Source: Streptomyces asiaticus
Lineage (GTDB): Bacteria > Actinomycetota > Actinomycetes > Streptomycetales > Streptomycetaceae
Direction: 5' to 3'
DNA: 64,000 nt
NCBI RefSeq assembly: GCF_018138715.1
Contig: NZ_JAGSHX010000006.1
Coordinates: forward strand, 8,246,001-8,310,000
Shown here: positions 1-8,881 of the stretch, piece by piece
Position numbering within the stretch: the stretch's first letter is position 1
Layout: every line of letters starts with the position of its first letter
Notes under the pieces: model-generated
What the model was told of the DNA's origin: nothing
Databases searched by the model: none
What the model saw: only the letters and a program-made list of their open reading frames with translations
Position numbers and translations under genes: made by a program

Positions 1-38
1 GCGCTTACCCGATGCGGCGCTCCCGAAAAGGGGCGTCC

Positions 39-1073
39 TCAGGATCCCTTTCCGTAGGTGCGCGGTGCGGAGGTGGAGGGCGGGAGACCGCCGTTGAAAC
101 GGGTGTCGACATAGTCGGCGAACGAGAAGCGGCGCGGGGTGAGCTTCAGCTTCGCGAAGGTGTCCGCGATCTCCTGCTCGGAGGCGATGGCGGGCTTGTC
201 GACGGCGACGTTCACCCGGGTGCCGTTGGTCCGCTTCACCGAGTCCAGCGCCACCTGGTACGGCAGCCCGGTCTCCTTGCCCCACACCTTGGCCCACTCC
301 TCGGGGTGCTTGTACACCCAGTCCTGGGCCCGGCGCAGCCGCCCGAGATAGTCCTTGACGGCCTTGACCTTCTTCTCGTCCTCGAGGGAGGAGGGGTTGG
401 CCACCTGGAAGTTGAGGCCGTTGACCACGCCCCGGCCCGTGGTGAGGACCCGCGCGTCGGACTGGCGCAGCGCCTGGGAGGTGTACGGGTCCCAGACGGC
501 CCAGGCGTCCACCTTGCCGCGGCTGAAGGCGGCCAGCGCGTCGGCGGGCTGGAGGAAGCTGACCTTGACGTCCTTGATCGAGAGCCCGGCCTTGGCGAGC
601 GAGGCGACCAGTTGGTAATGGGCCGAGCTGCCCTGCGCGACCGCCACCGACTTGCCCTTGAGGTCGGCCGTCCTCTTCACCGGCGACCCTTTCTTGACCA
701 GGATCGCCTCCCCGTCGGACGTGCCGTGCTTGGCGGCCACGACCTTGATGTGGGACTTGGCGGCCGCGGCGAAGACCGGCGGGGTGTTGCCGACCCCGCC
801 GATGTCCACGGCCTTGGCGCTCACGGCCTCCAGGATCGGCGGGCCGGAGGTGAACGTCGACCACTTGATCTTGTACGGGAGGTTCTTGAGCTGCCCGGCG
901 GCGCGCAGCACCGCCTCGTCATTGCCCTTCTGGTCACCCACGTTGAGGGTCACATCGCCCTTGCCGTCGGTGTTGCCGGAGGAGCCGGAGTTGTTCTGCG
1001 CGTGCGAGCTGACGCAGGCGGACAGCAGCAGGGCGAGGGGGAGGGACAGGGCGGGGACGATACGCCGTCTCAT
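39..1073 (-). CDS. ssuA: Aliphatic sulfonate ABC transporter, substrate-binding lipoprotein (SsuA-like)
   Basis: 344 aa. The N-terminus is a lipoprotein signal: Arg-rich start, hydrophobic core and the lipobox LSAC, so the mature protein should be anchored outside the membrane. The rest looks like the NMT1/SsuA periplasmic-binding fold, with stretches such as DIGGVGNTPPVFAAAAK and VDAWAVWDPYTSQAL typical of sulfonate/taurine binding proteins. It is the last gene of a minus-strand operon (permease, ATPase, binding protein) headed by a leader peptide linked to sulfur control. The exact ligand (alkanesulfonate, taurine or other) cannot be read from sequence; nitrate or thiamine-precursor binders share this fold. 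Confidence 0.85.
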   Translation of the reverse strand: MRRRIVPALSLPLALLLSACVSSHAQNNSGSSGNTDGKGDVTLNVGDQKGNDEAVLRAAGQLKNLPYKIKWSTFTSGPPILEAVSAKAVDIGGVGNTPPVFAAAAKSHIKVVAAKHGTSDGEAILVKKGSPVKRTADLKGKSVAVAQGSSAHYQLVASLAKAGLSIKDVKVSFLQPADALAAFSRGKVDAWAVWDPYTSQALRQSDARVLTTGRGVVNGLNFQVANPSSLEDEKKVKAVKDYLGRLRRAQDWVYKHPEEWAKVWGKETGLPYQVALDSVKRTNGTRVNVAVDKPAIASEQEIADTFAKLKLTPRRFSFADYVDTRFNGGLPPSTSAPRTYGKGS

Positions 1074-1089
1074 GTCAGCGGGGTCCGTT

Positions 1090-1125
1090 CGGGAGATCCG
1101 GGAAGTACGGGAAGTACGGGAAGTT
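1090..1125. repeat. 9-bp tandem repeat in the ssu operon spacer
   Basis: Four adjacent units of 9 bp, consensus CGGGAAGTA (the first unit is CGGGAGATC, the last ends in TT). They lie in the 140-bp gap between the ATPase and binding-protein genes. Seen directly; function unknown. Confidence 0.8.
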
Positions 1126-1170
1126 CTGGAGGGATTCGGGGCTGGACTTGATGGTTCGGGATGGACCTGG

Positions 1171-1208
1171 CGGTTCGGGAGGAACCGGGCGGTTCGGGAG
1201 GAACCGGG
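1171..1208. repeat. Tandem 19-bp repeat with hairpin potential in the ssu operon spacer
   Basis: Two identical 19-bp units (CGGTTCGGGAGGAACCGGG), with a degraded third copy just to the left at about 1151-1170. Each unit is itself an inverted repeat (CGGTTC / GAACCG around a short loop), so the transcript could form two small hairpins between the ATPase and binding-protein genes. This could set the relative amounts of the two proteins; that is inference. Confidence 0.75.
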
Positions 1209-1213
1209 CGGCT

Positions 1214-2005
1214 TCAGGCGACCTTGTGGACGGCGGCCGGTTCGGGCGCCTTCACACCCAGCCGGTCCAGCAGCTCGGTGCGCAGCTCAGCGAGGAGCGG
1301 ATCGGCGATGTCGCGCGGCCGGTCCCGGTCCACCCGGATCTGATGCGCGATGACGCCCCCGTCCATCACCAGGACGCGGTCGGCGAGCAGCAGCGCCTCC
1401 TCCACGTCATGCGTGACCAGCAGCACCGCGCAGCCGCGCCGCTGCCACAGCTCGGCCACCAGCTGCTGGGCGGTGATCCGGGTGAGCGCGTCCAGCGCGC
1501 CGAACGGCTCGTCCAGCAGCAGCAGATCGGGCTCGCGCACCAGCGCACGGGCGAGCGAGGCGCGCTGGGCCTCACCGCCGGAGAGTGTCTTGGGCCAGGC
1601 GTCGACGCGATGGCCGAGACCGACCTCCTTCAGCGCCCGCTCGGCCACGGCCCGCCCGGGGCGGCCGTCCAGCCCGAGCAGCACATTGCGCCACACCCGC
1701 TTCCAGGGCATCAGCCGGGGTGCCTGGAAGGCGACGGCCTTGCGGCGCGGCACCAGCACCTCGCCCTCGATCTCCCGGTCCAGCCCGGCGAGCACCCGCA
1801 GCAGTGTGGACTTGCCGCAGCCGCTGCGGCCGAGCAGCGCCACGAACTCGCCCGCCGGTATGTCCAGTTCGAGGTTGTCGATGACCGCGCGGCCGTCGAA
1901 CGAGCGGGTCAGCGAGCGCACCCGCACCGCGGCATCGCCGCTCCCGTCCCCCTTCCCCAAATCCTTCGCCGGGGAGTTCACTTGCCGGTGAAGTTCGGTC
2001 GCCAT
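1214..2005 (-). CDS. ssuB: Aliphatic sulfonate ABC transporter, ATPase (SsuB-like)
   Basis: 263 aa ABC-type nucleotide-binding subunit. Walker A is GRSGCGKST, the signature is LSGGEAQR, Walker B is LLLLDEP, and the switch His lies in LVTHDVEEAL. The segment AFQAPRLMPWKRVWRNV is typical of the SsuB/TauB/NrtD group. The chosen start overlaps the end of the permease gene by 28 bp, which points to translational coupling; a start further in is possible because the first 25 residues are not conserved in the family. It works with the permease just upstream and the lipoprotein just downstream to power uptake. Confidence 0.87.
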   Translation of the reverse strand: MATELHRQVNSPAKDLGKGDGSGDAAVRVRSLTRSFDGRAVIDNLELDIPAGEFVALLGRSGCGKSTLLRVLAGLDREIEGEVLVPRRKAVAFQAPRLMPWKRVWRNVLLGLDGRPGRAVAERALKEVGLGHRVDAWPKTLSGGEAQRASLARALVREPDLLLLDEPFGALDALTRITAQQLVAELWQRRGCAVLLVTHDVEEALLLADRVLVMDGGVIAHQIRVDRDRPRDIADPLLAELRTELLDRLGVKAPEPAAVHKVA

Positions 2006-2787
2006 TGCAGCAGCAGCCTCTCCAGAGTGCGGACGATGAAATCGGCGAGCAGGCCGAGGGCGGCGTAGACGATCAGGCAGACCACGATCACATCGGTCTG
2101 GAAGAACTCCCGTGCGCGGTTGAGCAGAAAGCCGATCCCGTCATCGGCGTTGATGGTCTCGCCGAAGACCAGCGCCAGCCAGGCGGTGGCGAGGGAGTAG
2201 CGCAGCCCGGTCATCGCGCCGGGGAGCGCCCCGGGCAGCACCACATGGCGGATCAGCCCCCAGCGGCCGAGCCCGAGCGAGTTCCCGGCCTCGATGAGCT
2301 GGGCGTCCACGCCGCGGATGCCCGCGTAGACGTTCAGATAGAGATGGAAGGTGACGCCCAGCGCGATGAGCGCGATCTTCGGGGCCTCGCCGATGCCCAT
2401 CCAGATGATGAACAGCGGGATCATGCCGACCCAGGGGATGCTGCGCAGCATCTGCACGGTCGCGTCGACGAGGTCCTCGCCGAGCCGGGAGAGCCCGGAG
2501 ACCAGCGCGAGCGAGATGCCGATGACACCGCCGAGCACCAGCCCGATCAGCACCCGCTGTACGGACACCAGCATGGCGTGCGGGAGGGTGCCGTCCTTGA
2601 GCAGGTCGGAGGCGGTACCGGCGATGGTGCCGGGGGAGGCCAGGGTGTCGGAGGGCAGCACACCGGTGGCGCTGGACACCTGCCAGAGCACCAGCAGCAG
2701 AAGGGGTCCGGTCGTACGGCGCAGCCATCGCGGCACGGTGCGGCGGCGCGCGGAGAGCGGCACGACCGGTTCGAGAACCGGGGACAT
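1978..2787 (-). CDS. ssuC: Aliphatic sulfonate ABC transporter, permease (SsuC-like)
   Basis: 269 aa inner-membrane subunit of the BPD_transp_1 type. Several hydrophobic segments are visible, starting with GPLLLLVLWQVSSATGVLP. The EAA-loop region reads IEAGNSLGLGRWGLIRHVVLPGA in position and character, the contact site for the ATPase. The ATG at 2787 is chosen because a GGAG lies just before it and the homologous region starts there, although the frame stays open far upstream. First structural gene of the operon; a 27-codon leader ORF ends 121 bp before it. Confidence 0.87.
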   Translation of the reverse strand: MSPVLEPVVPLSARRRTVPRWLRRTTGPLLLLVLWQVSSATGVLPSDTLASPGTIAGTASDLLKDGTLPHAMLVSVQRVLIGLVLGGVIGISLALVSGLSRLGEDLVDATVQMLRSIPWVGMIPLFIIWMGIGEAPKIALIALGVTFHLYLNVYAGIRGVDAQLIEAGNSLGLGRWGLIRHVVLPGALPGAMTGLRYSLATAWLALVFGETINADDGIGFLLNRAREFFQTDVIVVCLIVYAALGLLADFIVRTLERLLLQWRPNFTGK

Positions 2788-2908
2788 GGGGGCTCCACAA
2801 AGGGGTACGCCTCGACGCCCCCGTACGCCGTACGACACGACGATCAGCACGGTACGGCGGAACGGGTCCGAGGCGAGGGGGAGGCGAGAAGGGGGGAGGG
2901 AGAAAAGG

Positions 2909-2992
2909 TCAGCGGAGGCCGGGACACGCGGCGGACGCCACCCGCAGCAGGTCGATATGACCGCGCGTGGTGAGCAGGGCTGACGTAGACAT
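2909..2992 (-). CDS. Leader peptide of the sulfur-uptake operon (27 aa)
   Basis: A very short ORF, ATG to TGA, 27 residues, containing RGHIDLLRVASAACPGLR at its C-terminal end. Peptides with an R-x-H-(I/V)-D-L-x-R-V core and a late Cys precede sulfonate, sulfate and cysteine genes in many actinobacteria. In mycobacteria similar cysteine-bearing leader ORFs attenuate the downstream operon in response to cysteine. Here it lies 121 bp before the permease gene on the same strand, so control of the transporter by cysteine supply is the natural inference. The single Cys is at residue 23. Confidence 0.8.
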   Translation of the reverse strand: MSTSALLTTRGHIDLLRVASAACPGLR

Positions 2993-3093
2993 GCCCTCGA
3001 AGCTAGCGAGGACGTCCGGAACCGGTCAACGGTGTCTTGCCCCTCGGACCTTTGTTGCGGGAGTTTTACGCGACGGCGTATCAGGATGGTTCC

Positions 3094-3513
3094 ATGAGCA
3101 CATTCCGTACCCACACCATCAGCGTCACCACCGGATCCACCGAGACCGTCGCCGACCTCACCGCCGACTGCGAGGCGTATCTGCGCGAGGTGGCGGACGG
3201 CGGCGATGGCCTGCTCAACGTCTTCGTCCCGCACGCCACGGCCGGGATCGCCATCCTGGAGACGGGCGCCGGCAGCGACACCGATCTGCTCGCCGCCCTC
3301 CGCGACCTCCTCCCCGCCGACGACCGCTGGCGCCACCGCCACGGCAGCCCCGGCCACGGCCGCGACCACGTCCTCCCCGCCTTCGTACCCCCGCACGCCA
3401 CCATTCCGGTCATCGGCGGCAGGCTGGCCTTGGGCACCTGGCAGTCGGTGTGCCTGGTCGACACCAACCGGGACAACCCCGACCGTCAGGTGCGGCTGAG
3501 CTTCCTGGGCTGA
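3094..3513 (+). CDS. YjbQ/UPF0047 family protein
   Basis: 139 aa. It shows the hallmarks of the YjbQ family: FVPHATAGIAILE near residue 45, HRHGSPGHGRDHVLPAF with the conserved histidines, and the C-terminal block GTWQSVCLVDTN. Members form trimers, and some replace thiamine phosphate synthase weakly in enteric bacteria; the physiological role is not settled. The ATG at 3094 matches the family's usual length; an earlier in-frame ATG at 3037 would add a non-conserved leader. It is transcribed away from the sulfonate operon. Confidence 0.85.
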   Translation: MSTFRTHTISVTTGSTETVADLTADCEAYLREVADGGDGLLNVFVPHATAGIAILETGAGSDTDLLAALRDLLPADDRWRHRHGSPGHGRDHVLPAFVPPHATIPVIGGRLALGTWQSVCLVDTNRDNPDRQVRLSFLG

Positions 3514-3537
3514 CGTGGGGTGACGTGGCCGAGGTGG

Positions 3538-6003
3538 TCACTCCCGCAGGCCCGCCAGTGTCACCGCCCGGTGGCGCAGGGCGAACGCGGCGGGGGCGAC
3601 CGACGACACCACGGCGAGTACCGCGCACGCGGCCACGGCCGCGCCGATGGGCGTCCAGGGGACGTCGATCGTGGTCCGCACCGACAGCAGGGCCAGGGCA
3701 CTCCACATGCCCGCCAGGTTGAGCCCGGTGACCAGCAGGCCCAGGGCCGCGCCGACCGCGACCACCGTCAGCGCCTCGGCGCCCACCAGCCGCAGCACCT
3801 GCCAGGTGGTGGCTCCGGCCAGGCGCAGCACGGCCAGTTCGCGGACGCGGTCGGAGGTCGCCATCACCATGGTGTTGGCCACCGAGATGCCCGTGTAGAG
3901 GAGGGCGATGCCGAGGACCAGCAGAAAGCCGAGCCAGGTCGTGCGGTTCGTCCCGGGGTGACTCGCCTTCACCCACTGGTCCTTGGTGAAGAGGTGGCCG
4001 CCGGTGGTGCGCACCGCCGCACGCAGCCCGGTGGCCGCGGCGTCCGCGTCGGCGCCGCGCGCGAGGGCGATGTCGACCCGGTCCACGGTCGCGCCCGGGG
4101 CGTTGCGCGGGGTGACGTAGACGCCGTTGCCGCCGGTGCCGGTGGCCATCACCGCGGCGATCCGCAGCGATCTCTCCGTGCCGTCGCCGAGCCACACCCG
4201 CACCCGCTCGCCCACGGTGTGGCGTTGCCACTCGCCATTGACGATGATCGAGTCGTCCTCGAGATCGCTCGCCTTCCCGGCCTCGACCGGCAACCGGGAC
4301 GTGGCGGCGAGCGGGCCGGGGTCGGCGGCGCGGGCCTCGGACTCGAGGAGCGACCCGCCGTCCTCCAGGACGTAGACGGCGCTCGACGAAGTCGCGGACA
4401 CCTCGACGCCGGGCACCTCGCGCAGCCTGCGCAGCGTCGCCGTATCGAAGCCCGTACCCCCGGCCGGGGTGATGACGAAGTCGGCGGCCGTCCGCTGACG
4501 GGTCTCGGTGGCCCGCGCCCGGTTCAGCGTCGCGGTGGCGCCCAGGAGCGAACCGGCGAGGGCGACCGTGACCAGTACGGGCGCCGCGATCGCGGCCGTA
4601 CGGCGCACACCGGCGGCGGCGTTCTCCCGCACCAGCATGCCGCCGGCACCGGGCAGCCGGGCCGGGAGCCAGGCGATCAGCCGGGTCAGCGGGCGCACCG
4701 CCACCGGCGCGAGCAGCGCGACCGCGGTGATCAGGAGCATCGGCCGGCTCACATAGGTCTTCCGGTGCAGCAGGTCGCCGGGGTCCGTGAGCAGGCTCAG
4801 GCACAGTGTCACGACGGCGGTCACCAGCAGGGCCAGGCCGGACAGCCAGCGGCCCCAGGTCATCGTCCCGCCCGTCGTGGTGTCCGCGGACGCCTCGCGC
4901 AGCGCCTGGGCGGGGCCGGTGCGGCCTGCCCGCCAGGACGCGGCCGCGGCGCCGCACAGCGCGACGCACAGCCCCGTCCAGAACGCCAGCTGGTACGGCC
5001 AGATGTGGTCGCCGATGGTGAACCCGCGCGGCGCGAGGCCACCGTCGGCCACCCGGCGGGCCAGCCGTGGCGCGCCGTACGCGCCGAGCAGACAGCCGGT
5101 GGCCGAGGCGAGCACACCCACCACGAGCGCTTCGGCGAAGACCATCCGGCGGATCTGGCCCGGGGTCGCCCCCGCCACCCGCAGCAGCCCGAACTCCCGG
5201 CGCCGCTGGGCGACCGCGAACGCGAAGGTGGAGGCCACCACGAACACCGACACGAAGGCGGCGACACCCCCGGCCGTGCCGAACATCGCGTTCATCGCCG
5301 CGAGGGCCTCGCGGTCCCGGTCCGGGTCGGGGTCGGCCTGGCGGCGCCCTTGCCCGGTGAGGACCCGGACGCCGTCGCTGCCGCGCACCGCCTCGCGTAC
5401 GGCCGCCGGGTCGGCGTCCACGACGAGTTGGACGCTGATCGGTGACAGCCGGGCGGCGCGCGCGTCGGTGGAGAAGACGGCGTTCTCGAAGCCGCGCGCC
5501 GCGACGGTTCCGACGACCCGCACGGTGCCGCGGTCGGTCCGTACGCGTTTCCCCGGCCTCGCCCAGTCCCCGCTGACCACGACCTCGTCGGCCGCGCGGG
5601 GCGGGCGTCCCGCGTCGATCCGGTACGGGGCGAAGGCGGCGGTTGACCAGGGGTGCCCCACCAGGTCGTCCGGTCCGCCCCGCGCCCGTACGGCGAACGA
5701 CCGGTCCATGACGACGGCGCCGAGCCGCCGCAGCTTCGCGACGGTCCCGGCGGGCACGGCGCGCGGATGTGCGAGTTTCCGGACCTGGACACCGGCCGAG
5801 GTGGCCACCCGCAGGGTGTCGGCTCCCCTGACCACGACCGGCGCGGCGGCGAACCGCTCCGGTCCGCGGTCGGGCGCGTCCAGGGACGAGGCGAGCGCCA
5901 GGCCCATCACCGCGGTCAGCGCGACGCCCAGCGCGAGGGCGACGAAGCTGCCGGCGAAGGTGGCCCAGCGCGTGCGCAGGGTGCGCAGGACGACGCTCAG
6001 CAC
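3538..6003 (-). CDS. ABC transporter permease, FtsX/MacB type
   Basis: 821 aa with GTG start. Layout: one N-terminal membrane helix (about residues 18-38), an extracytoplasmic domain, three helices near 240-350, two more near 385-435, a second extracytoplasmic domain, then three C-terminal helices. This is the doubled FtsX arrangement of actinobacterial exporters with a large permease. The start overlaps the stop of the ATPase gene by 7 bp, so the two make one transporter. A histidine kinase/response regulator pair lies divergently next to it, as in antimicrobial-peptide or cell-envelope-stress exporters. Substrate unknown. Confidence 0.85.
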   Translation of the reverse strand: MLSVVLRTLRTRWATFAGSFVALALGVALTAVMGLALASSLDAPDRGPERFAAAPVVVRGADTLRVATSAGVQVRKLAHPRAVPAGTVAKLRRLGAVVMDRSFAVRARGGPDDLVGHPWSTAAFAPYRIDAGRPPRAADEVVVSGDWARPGKRVRTDRGTVRVVGTVAARGFENAVFSTDARAARLSPISVQLVVDADPAAVREAVRGSDGVRVLTGQGRRQADPDPDRDREALAAMNAMFGTAGGVAAFVSVFVVASTFAFAVAQRRREFGLLRVAGATPGQIRRMVFAEALVVGVLASATGCLLGAYGAPRLARRVADGGLAPRGFTIGDHIWPYQLAFWTGLCVALCGAAAASWRAGRTGPAQALREASADTTTGGTMTWGRWLSGLALLVTAVVTLCLSLLTDPGDLLHRKTYVSRPMLLITAVALLAPVAVRPLTRLIAWLPARLPGAGGMLVRENAAAGVRRTAAIAAPVLVTVALAGSLLGATATLNRARATETRQRTAADFVITPAGGTGFDTATLRRLREVPGVEVSATSSSAVYVLEDGGSLLESEARAADPGPLAATSRLPVEAGKASDLEDDSIIVNGEWQRHTVGERVRVWLGDGTERSLRIAAVMATGTGGNGVYVTPRNAPGATVDRVDIALARGADADAAATGLRAAVRTTGGHLFTKDQWVKASHPGTNRTTWLGFLLVLGIALLYTGISVANTMVMATSDRVRELAVLRLAGATTWQVLRLVGAEALTVVAVGAALGLLVTGLNLAGMWSALALLSVRTTIDVPWTPIGAAVAACAVLAVVSSVAPAAFALRHRAVTLAGLRE

Positions 6004-6734
6004 GGCACGGCCTCCAACGTGGCCATGTGCGCGGCGATGGTGTCGGCACCGGCCCCGGCCAACTCGCCGCTCACCCGCCCGTCGACGAGGAAGAGCACAT
6101 GGTCGGCGCGGGAGGCGGCCACCGGGTCGTGCGTGACCATGACGATCGTCCGGCCCTCGCCGTCGACCATGCCACGCAGCAACGTCAGCACCTCACGGCC
6201 GGTCCGCGAGTCGAGGGCGCCGGTCGGTTCGTCGCCGAAGAGCACATCGGGCCGGGTGATCAGGGCGCGGGCCAGGGCGACGCGCTGCTGCTGGCCACCG
6301 GACAGCTCCGCCGGCCGGTGCCGCGCCCGTCCGCCGAGCCCGACCTGCTGGAGCACCTCACGCACCCGGGCCTTGGCGGGGCGGCGGCCGGCGAGGCGCA
6401 GGGGCAGCGTCACGTTCTGCTCCGCGGTCAGGGACGGCAGCAGGTTGAACGCCTGGAACACGAACCCGACGCGTTGGCGGCGCAGCAGGGTCAGCCCGGT
6501 CTCGCTCAGCCTCGTCAGCTCGGTCCCGGCCACGGTGACCGACCCCGATGTGGGACGGTCCAGCCCCGCGGCGCACTGCAACAGCGTGGACTTGCCGGAT
6601 CCCGAGGGGCCCATGACGGCGGTGAAGGTTCCCCTGGGGAACGACAGCGAGACATCGTCGAGCGCCGTCACCGCGCCATCCCCTGAACCGTAGCGTCTGC
6701 TGACGGAACGCAACTGGATCACGTCGTTGTCCAT
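5997..6734 (-). CDS. ABC transporter ATPase, MacB/LolD type
   Basis: 245 aa. Walker A is GPSGSGKST, signature LSGGQQQR, Walker B VLFGDEPTGALD, and the switch His is in MVTHDP. The DEPTGALD block is characteristic of the ATPases that pair with FtsX-type permeases. It overlaps the permease gene that follows. The 166 bp to the divergent kinase gene must hold both promoters. Confidence 0.9.
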   Translation of the reverse strand: MDNDVIQLRSVSRRYGSGDGAVTALDDVSLSFPRGTFTAVMGPSGSGKSTLLQCAAGLDRPTSGSVTVAGTELTRLSETGLTLLRRQRVGFVFQAFNLLPSLTAEQNVTLPLRLAGRRPAKARVREVLQQVGLGGRARHRPAELSGGQQQRVALARALITRPDVLFGDEPTGALDSRTGREVLTLLRGMVDGEGRTIVMVTHDPVAASRADHVLFLVDGRVSGELAGAGADTIAAHMATLEAVPC

Positions 6735-6900
6735 CTGTCCCCACTCCGCGGTGTCGCTTTCTCGGTGACCTCACGAAACCGCGCGGGGACATGGCGCCGC
6801 AGTACGGCAGGGGCGAGACCTGAGGTAGGGCCAGGCATACCCTCGAAGGACTCCCTGGACCGATGGCACCTGCGGCCCGGGGCCTTCTACGGTGACCTCC

Positions 6901-8190
6901 ATGCACTCGCGGAACGTGTGGCACGCCATGTCCGGACCGGGCTTCCTGCTGTCGTCGTGGCCGTGGCGCTCCGCCGGATACCTGCTCACCGGAGCCGTGA
7001 CCGGTGGCGCCGCGCTCGTGCTGATCGCGGCCACGGCGGCGGCCGGAGCCGTTCTCACCGTCGTGCTGGTGGGGATCCCGCTGCTCGTCCTCGCGGCCCT
7101 CGCCGGAATCCCGGTGGCCTGGGTGGAGCGCCACCGGATGCGCCTGATCGACGCGGATCCCGCCGTCGATCCGCACCGGGCGCCCCTCGCCCATGGCCTC
7201 TGGGCCTGGCTGACCACGCGCATGAGGGAGCAGGCGACGTGGCGGGAGCTGGGCCACGCCCTGCTCTTCGCGGTGTTGCTGTGGCCGGTCGACGCGCTCG
7301 TCGTCGCCGTTGCCCTGCTCTGCCCGCTGTCCATGGTTACGACGCCGCTGCTGATGGCCACGGTCGGCGGCGGCCAGGAGGCGAAGGTGCTCAAGCAGTG
7401 GACGGTCACCACCTGGCCGGTGGCCTTCGGCATCGCCGTCCTCGGTGTGGTGCTCCTGATGCTGGGCGCCTATGCCCTGGGGGTGGTGGCGGGCGCCCGG
7501 GCCGGACTGACGCGTCTGCTGATCGCTCCGCGCGAGGCCGAACTGGGCACGAGTGTCGTCGAGTTGACCCGTTCCCGCCTCCGGCTGGTGGACGCCTTCG
7601 AGGCGGAACGGCGGCGCATCGAGCGCGATCTGCACGACGGGGCCCAACAGCGGCTGGTGGGACTGACGATGACGCTCGGCCTGGCCCGCCTGGACGCACC
7701 TCTTGGGCCGGTCGCCGATCAGCTCGCGCGGGCCCAGGAGGAGGCGGACGAGGTGCTCGCGGAGCTGCGCGAACTCATCCGCGGCATCCACCCCAAGGTG
7801 CTGTCGGACCACGGCCTCCCCGCGGCCGTCGCCGACGCCGCGGACCGCTCCGCGATCCCCGTGGACGTGGATCTGGCCCTGTCCGGACGGCTGCCCCAAG
7901 CGGTCGAGGCCGCCGCGTACTTCGTCGTCCGCGAGGCCCTCACCAACGCCGCCCGGCACAGCGGGGCGAGCCGCGCGGAGGTGAGCGGAGGACACCGGGA
8001 CGGACGGCTGTTCCTCCAGGTGCGCGACAACGGCCGGGGCGGTGCGGACGCCCGCGCCGGAACCGGCCTGACCGGACTCGCGGACCGGGTTTCGGCGCTG
8101 GATGGCAGAATCTCCCTGTCCAGCCCGCCGGGCGGACCGACCCTGTTGCGTGTGGAGATCCCTTGCGTACGGACCGACCGCTCCGCGTAG
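6901..8190 (+). CDS. Sensor histidine kinase, NarL/DesK-type
   Basis: About 429 aa. The N-terminal half contains at least four membrane segments (for example TGGAALVLIAATAAAGAVL and the Val/Ala-rich stretch near residue 180). Then follows a HisKA_3 box ERRRIERDLHDGAQQR with the phospho-acceptor His at residue 245, and a HATPase domain with REALTNAARH, DNGRGG and GTGLTGLADRV. A GTG 9 bp upstream is an alternative start. It overlaps the response-regulator gene by 28 bp. The divergent ABC exporter is the likely target; the signal is unknown. Confidence 0.88.
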   Translation: MHSRNVWHAMSGPGFLLSSWPWRSAGYLLTGAVTGGAALVLIAATAAAGAVLTVVLVGIPLLVLAALAGIPVAWVERHRMRLIDADPAVDPHRAPLAHGLWAWLTTRMREQATWRELGHALLFAVLLWPVDALVVAVALLCPLSMVTTPLLMATVGGGQEAKVLKQWTVTTWPVAFGIAVLGVVLLMLGAYALGVVAGARAGLTRLLIAPREAELGTSVVELTRSRLRLVDAFEAERRRIERDLHDGAQQRLVGLTMTLGLARLDAPLGPVADQLARAQEEADEVLAELRELIRGIHPKVLSDHGLPAAVADAADRSAIPVDVDLALSGRLPQAVEAAAYFVVREALTNAARHSGASRAEVSGGHRDGRLFLQVRDNGRGGADARAGTGLTGLADRVSALDGRISLSSPPGGPTLLRVEIPCVRTDRSA

Positions 8191-8822
8191 TACTGGCCGA
8201 GGACAGTGTGCTGCTGCGGGAGGGGCTCATCGGGCTGCTCGGCCGCTGCGGGCACGACGTCGTCGCGGCCGTCGGCGACGCTCCCGCACTGTTCGCCGCG
8301 GTCGAGGAGCACGCTCCCGACATCGTCCTGACGGATGTGCGGATGCCCCCGGGGTTCCAGGACGAGGGGCTGCACGCGGCGGTGCGGCTGCGCGAGCAGC
8401 GGCCCACGCTGCCCGTCCTGGTCCTCAGCCAGTACGTACAGCGGACGTACGCCTCGGAACTGCTGGACTCCGGTGACGGCACGGGCGTCGGCTACCTGCT
8501 GAAGGACCGGGTCGGCCAGGTGGCGGACTTCGTGGCCGCCCTGTGCGAGGTCGCGGACGGTGGCACCGTGGTCGACCCCGAGGTGGTGCGGCAGCTGCTG
8601 CGCCGACGCCGCGATCCGCTGGAGCGGCTCACCGCGCGGGAGCGGGAGGTGCTGGGGCTGATCGCGGAGGGCAAGTCGAACGGTGCCATCGCCCGTGCGC
8701 TGGTGGTGTCCGAGGCGGCCGTGGGCAAGCACATCGGCAGCATCCTCACCAAGCTGGACCTTCCGCCGGCGGAGGAGACCCATCGCAGGGTGCTGGCGGT
8801 CCTCGCCTACCTGCGGGCGTGA
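8163..8822 (+). CDS. Response regulator, NarL/FixJ family
   Basis: 219 aa. Receiver domain with acidic pair ED near residue 14, phospho-acceptor Asp58 in TDVRMPPG and Lys in YLLKDRV. The C-terminal LuxR-type helix-turn-helix is LTAREREVLGLIAEGKSN...GKHIGSIL. The start is set as TTG at 8163, since no ATG or GTG in frame is near and a GGAG lies 5 bp before it. This start is inside the 3' end of the kinase gene, implying coupled translation. Confidence 0.88.
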   Translation: MRTDRPLRVVLAEDSVLLREGLIGLLGRCGHDVVAAVGDAPALFAAVEEHAPDIVLTDVRMPPGFQDEGLHAAVRLREQRPTLPVLVLSQYVQRTYASELLDSGDGTGVGYLLKDRVGQVADFVAALCEVADGGTVVDPEVVRQLLRRRRDPLERLTAREREVLGLIAEGKSNGAIARALVVSEAAVGKHIGSILTKLDLPPAEETHRRVLAVLAYLRA

Positions 8823-8881
8823 CACGGAGGACGACCGGGAACCGGCCCGGCTGTCGCGGGGCTCTGATCGAGCGCAGCGAG

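Noticed and set aside
12..1151. Open frame antisense to the SsuA-like gene
   Set aside because: The minus-strand frame has a lipoprotein signal and a known fold; the plus frame has neither.
2788..3396. N-terminal extension of the SsuC-like permease frame
   Set aside because: It would run antisense through the YjbQ gene and through the leader-peptide region; homology and a ribosome site support the ATG at 2787.
6765..8162. Long N-terminal extension of the response regulator
   Set aside because: It overlaps the kinase gene in another frame and has Arg/Gly-rich noise; the receiver domain begins right after 8163.
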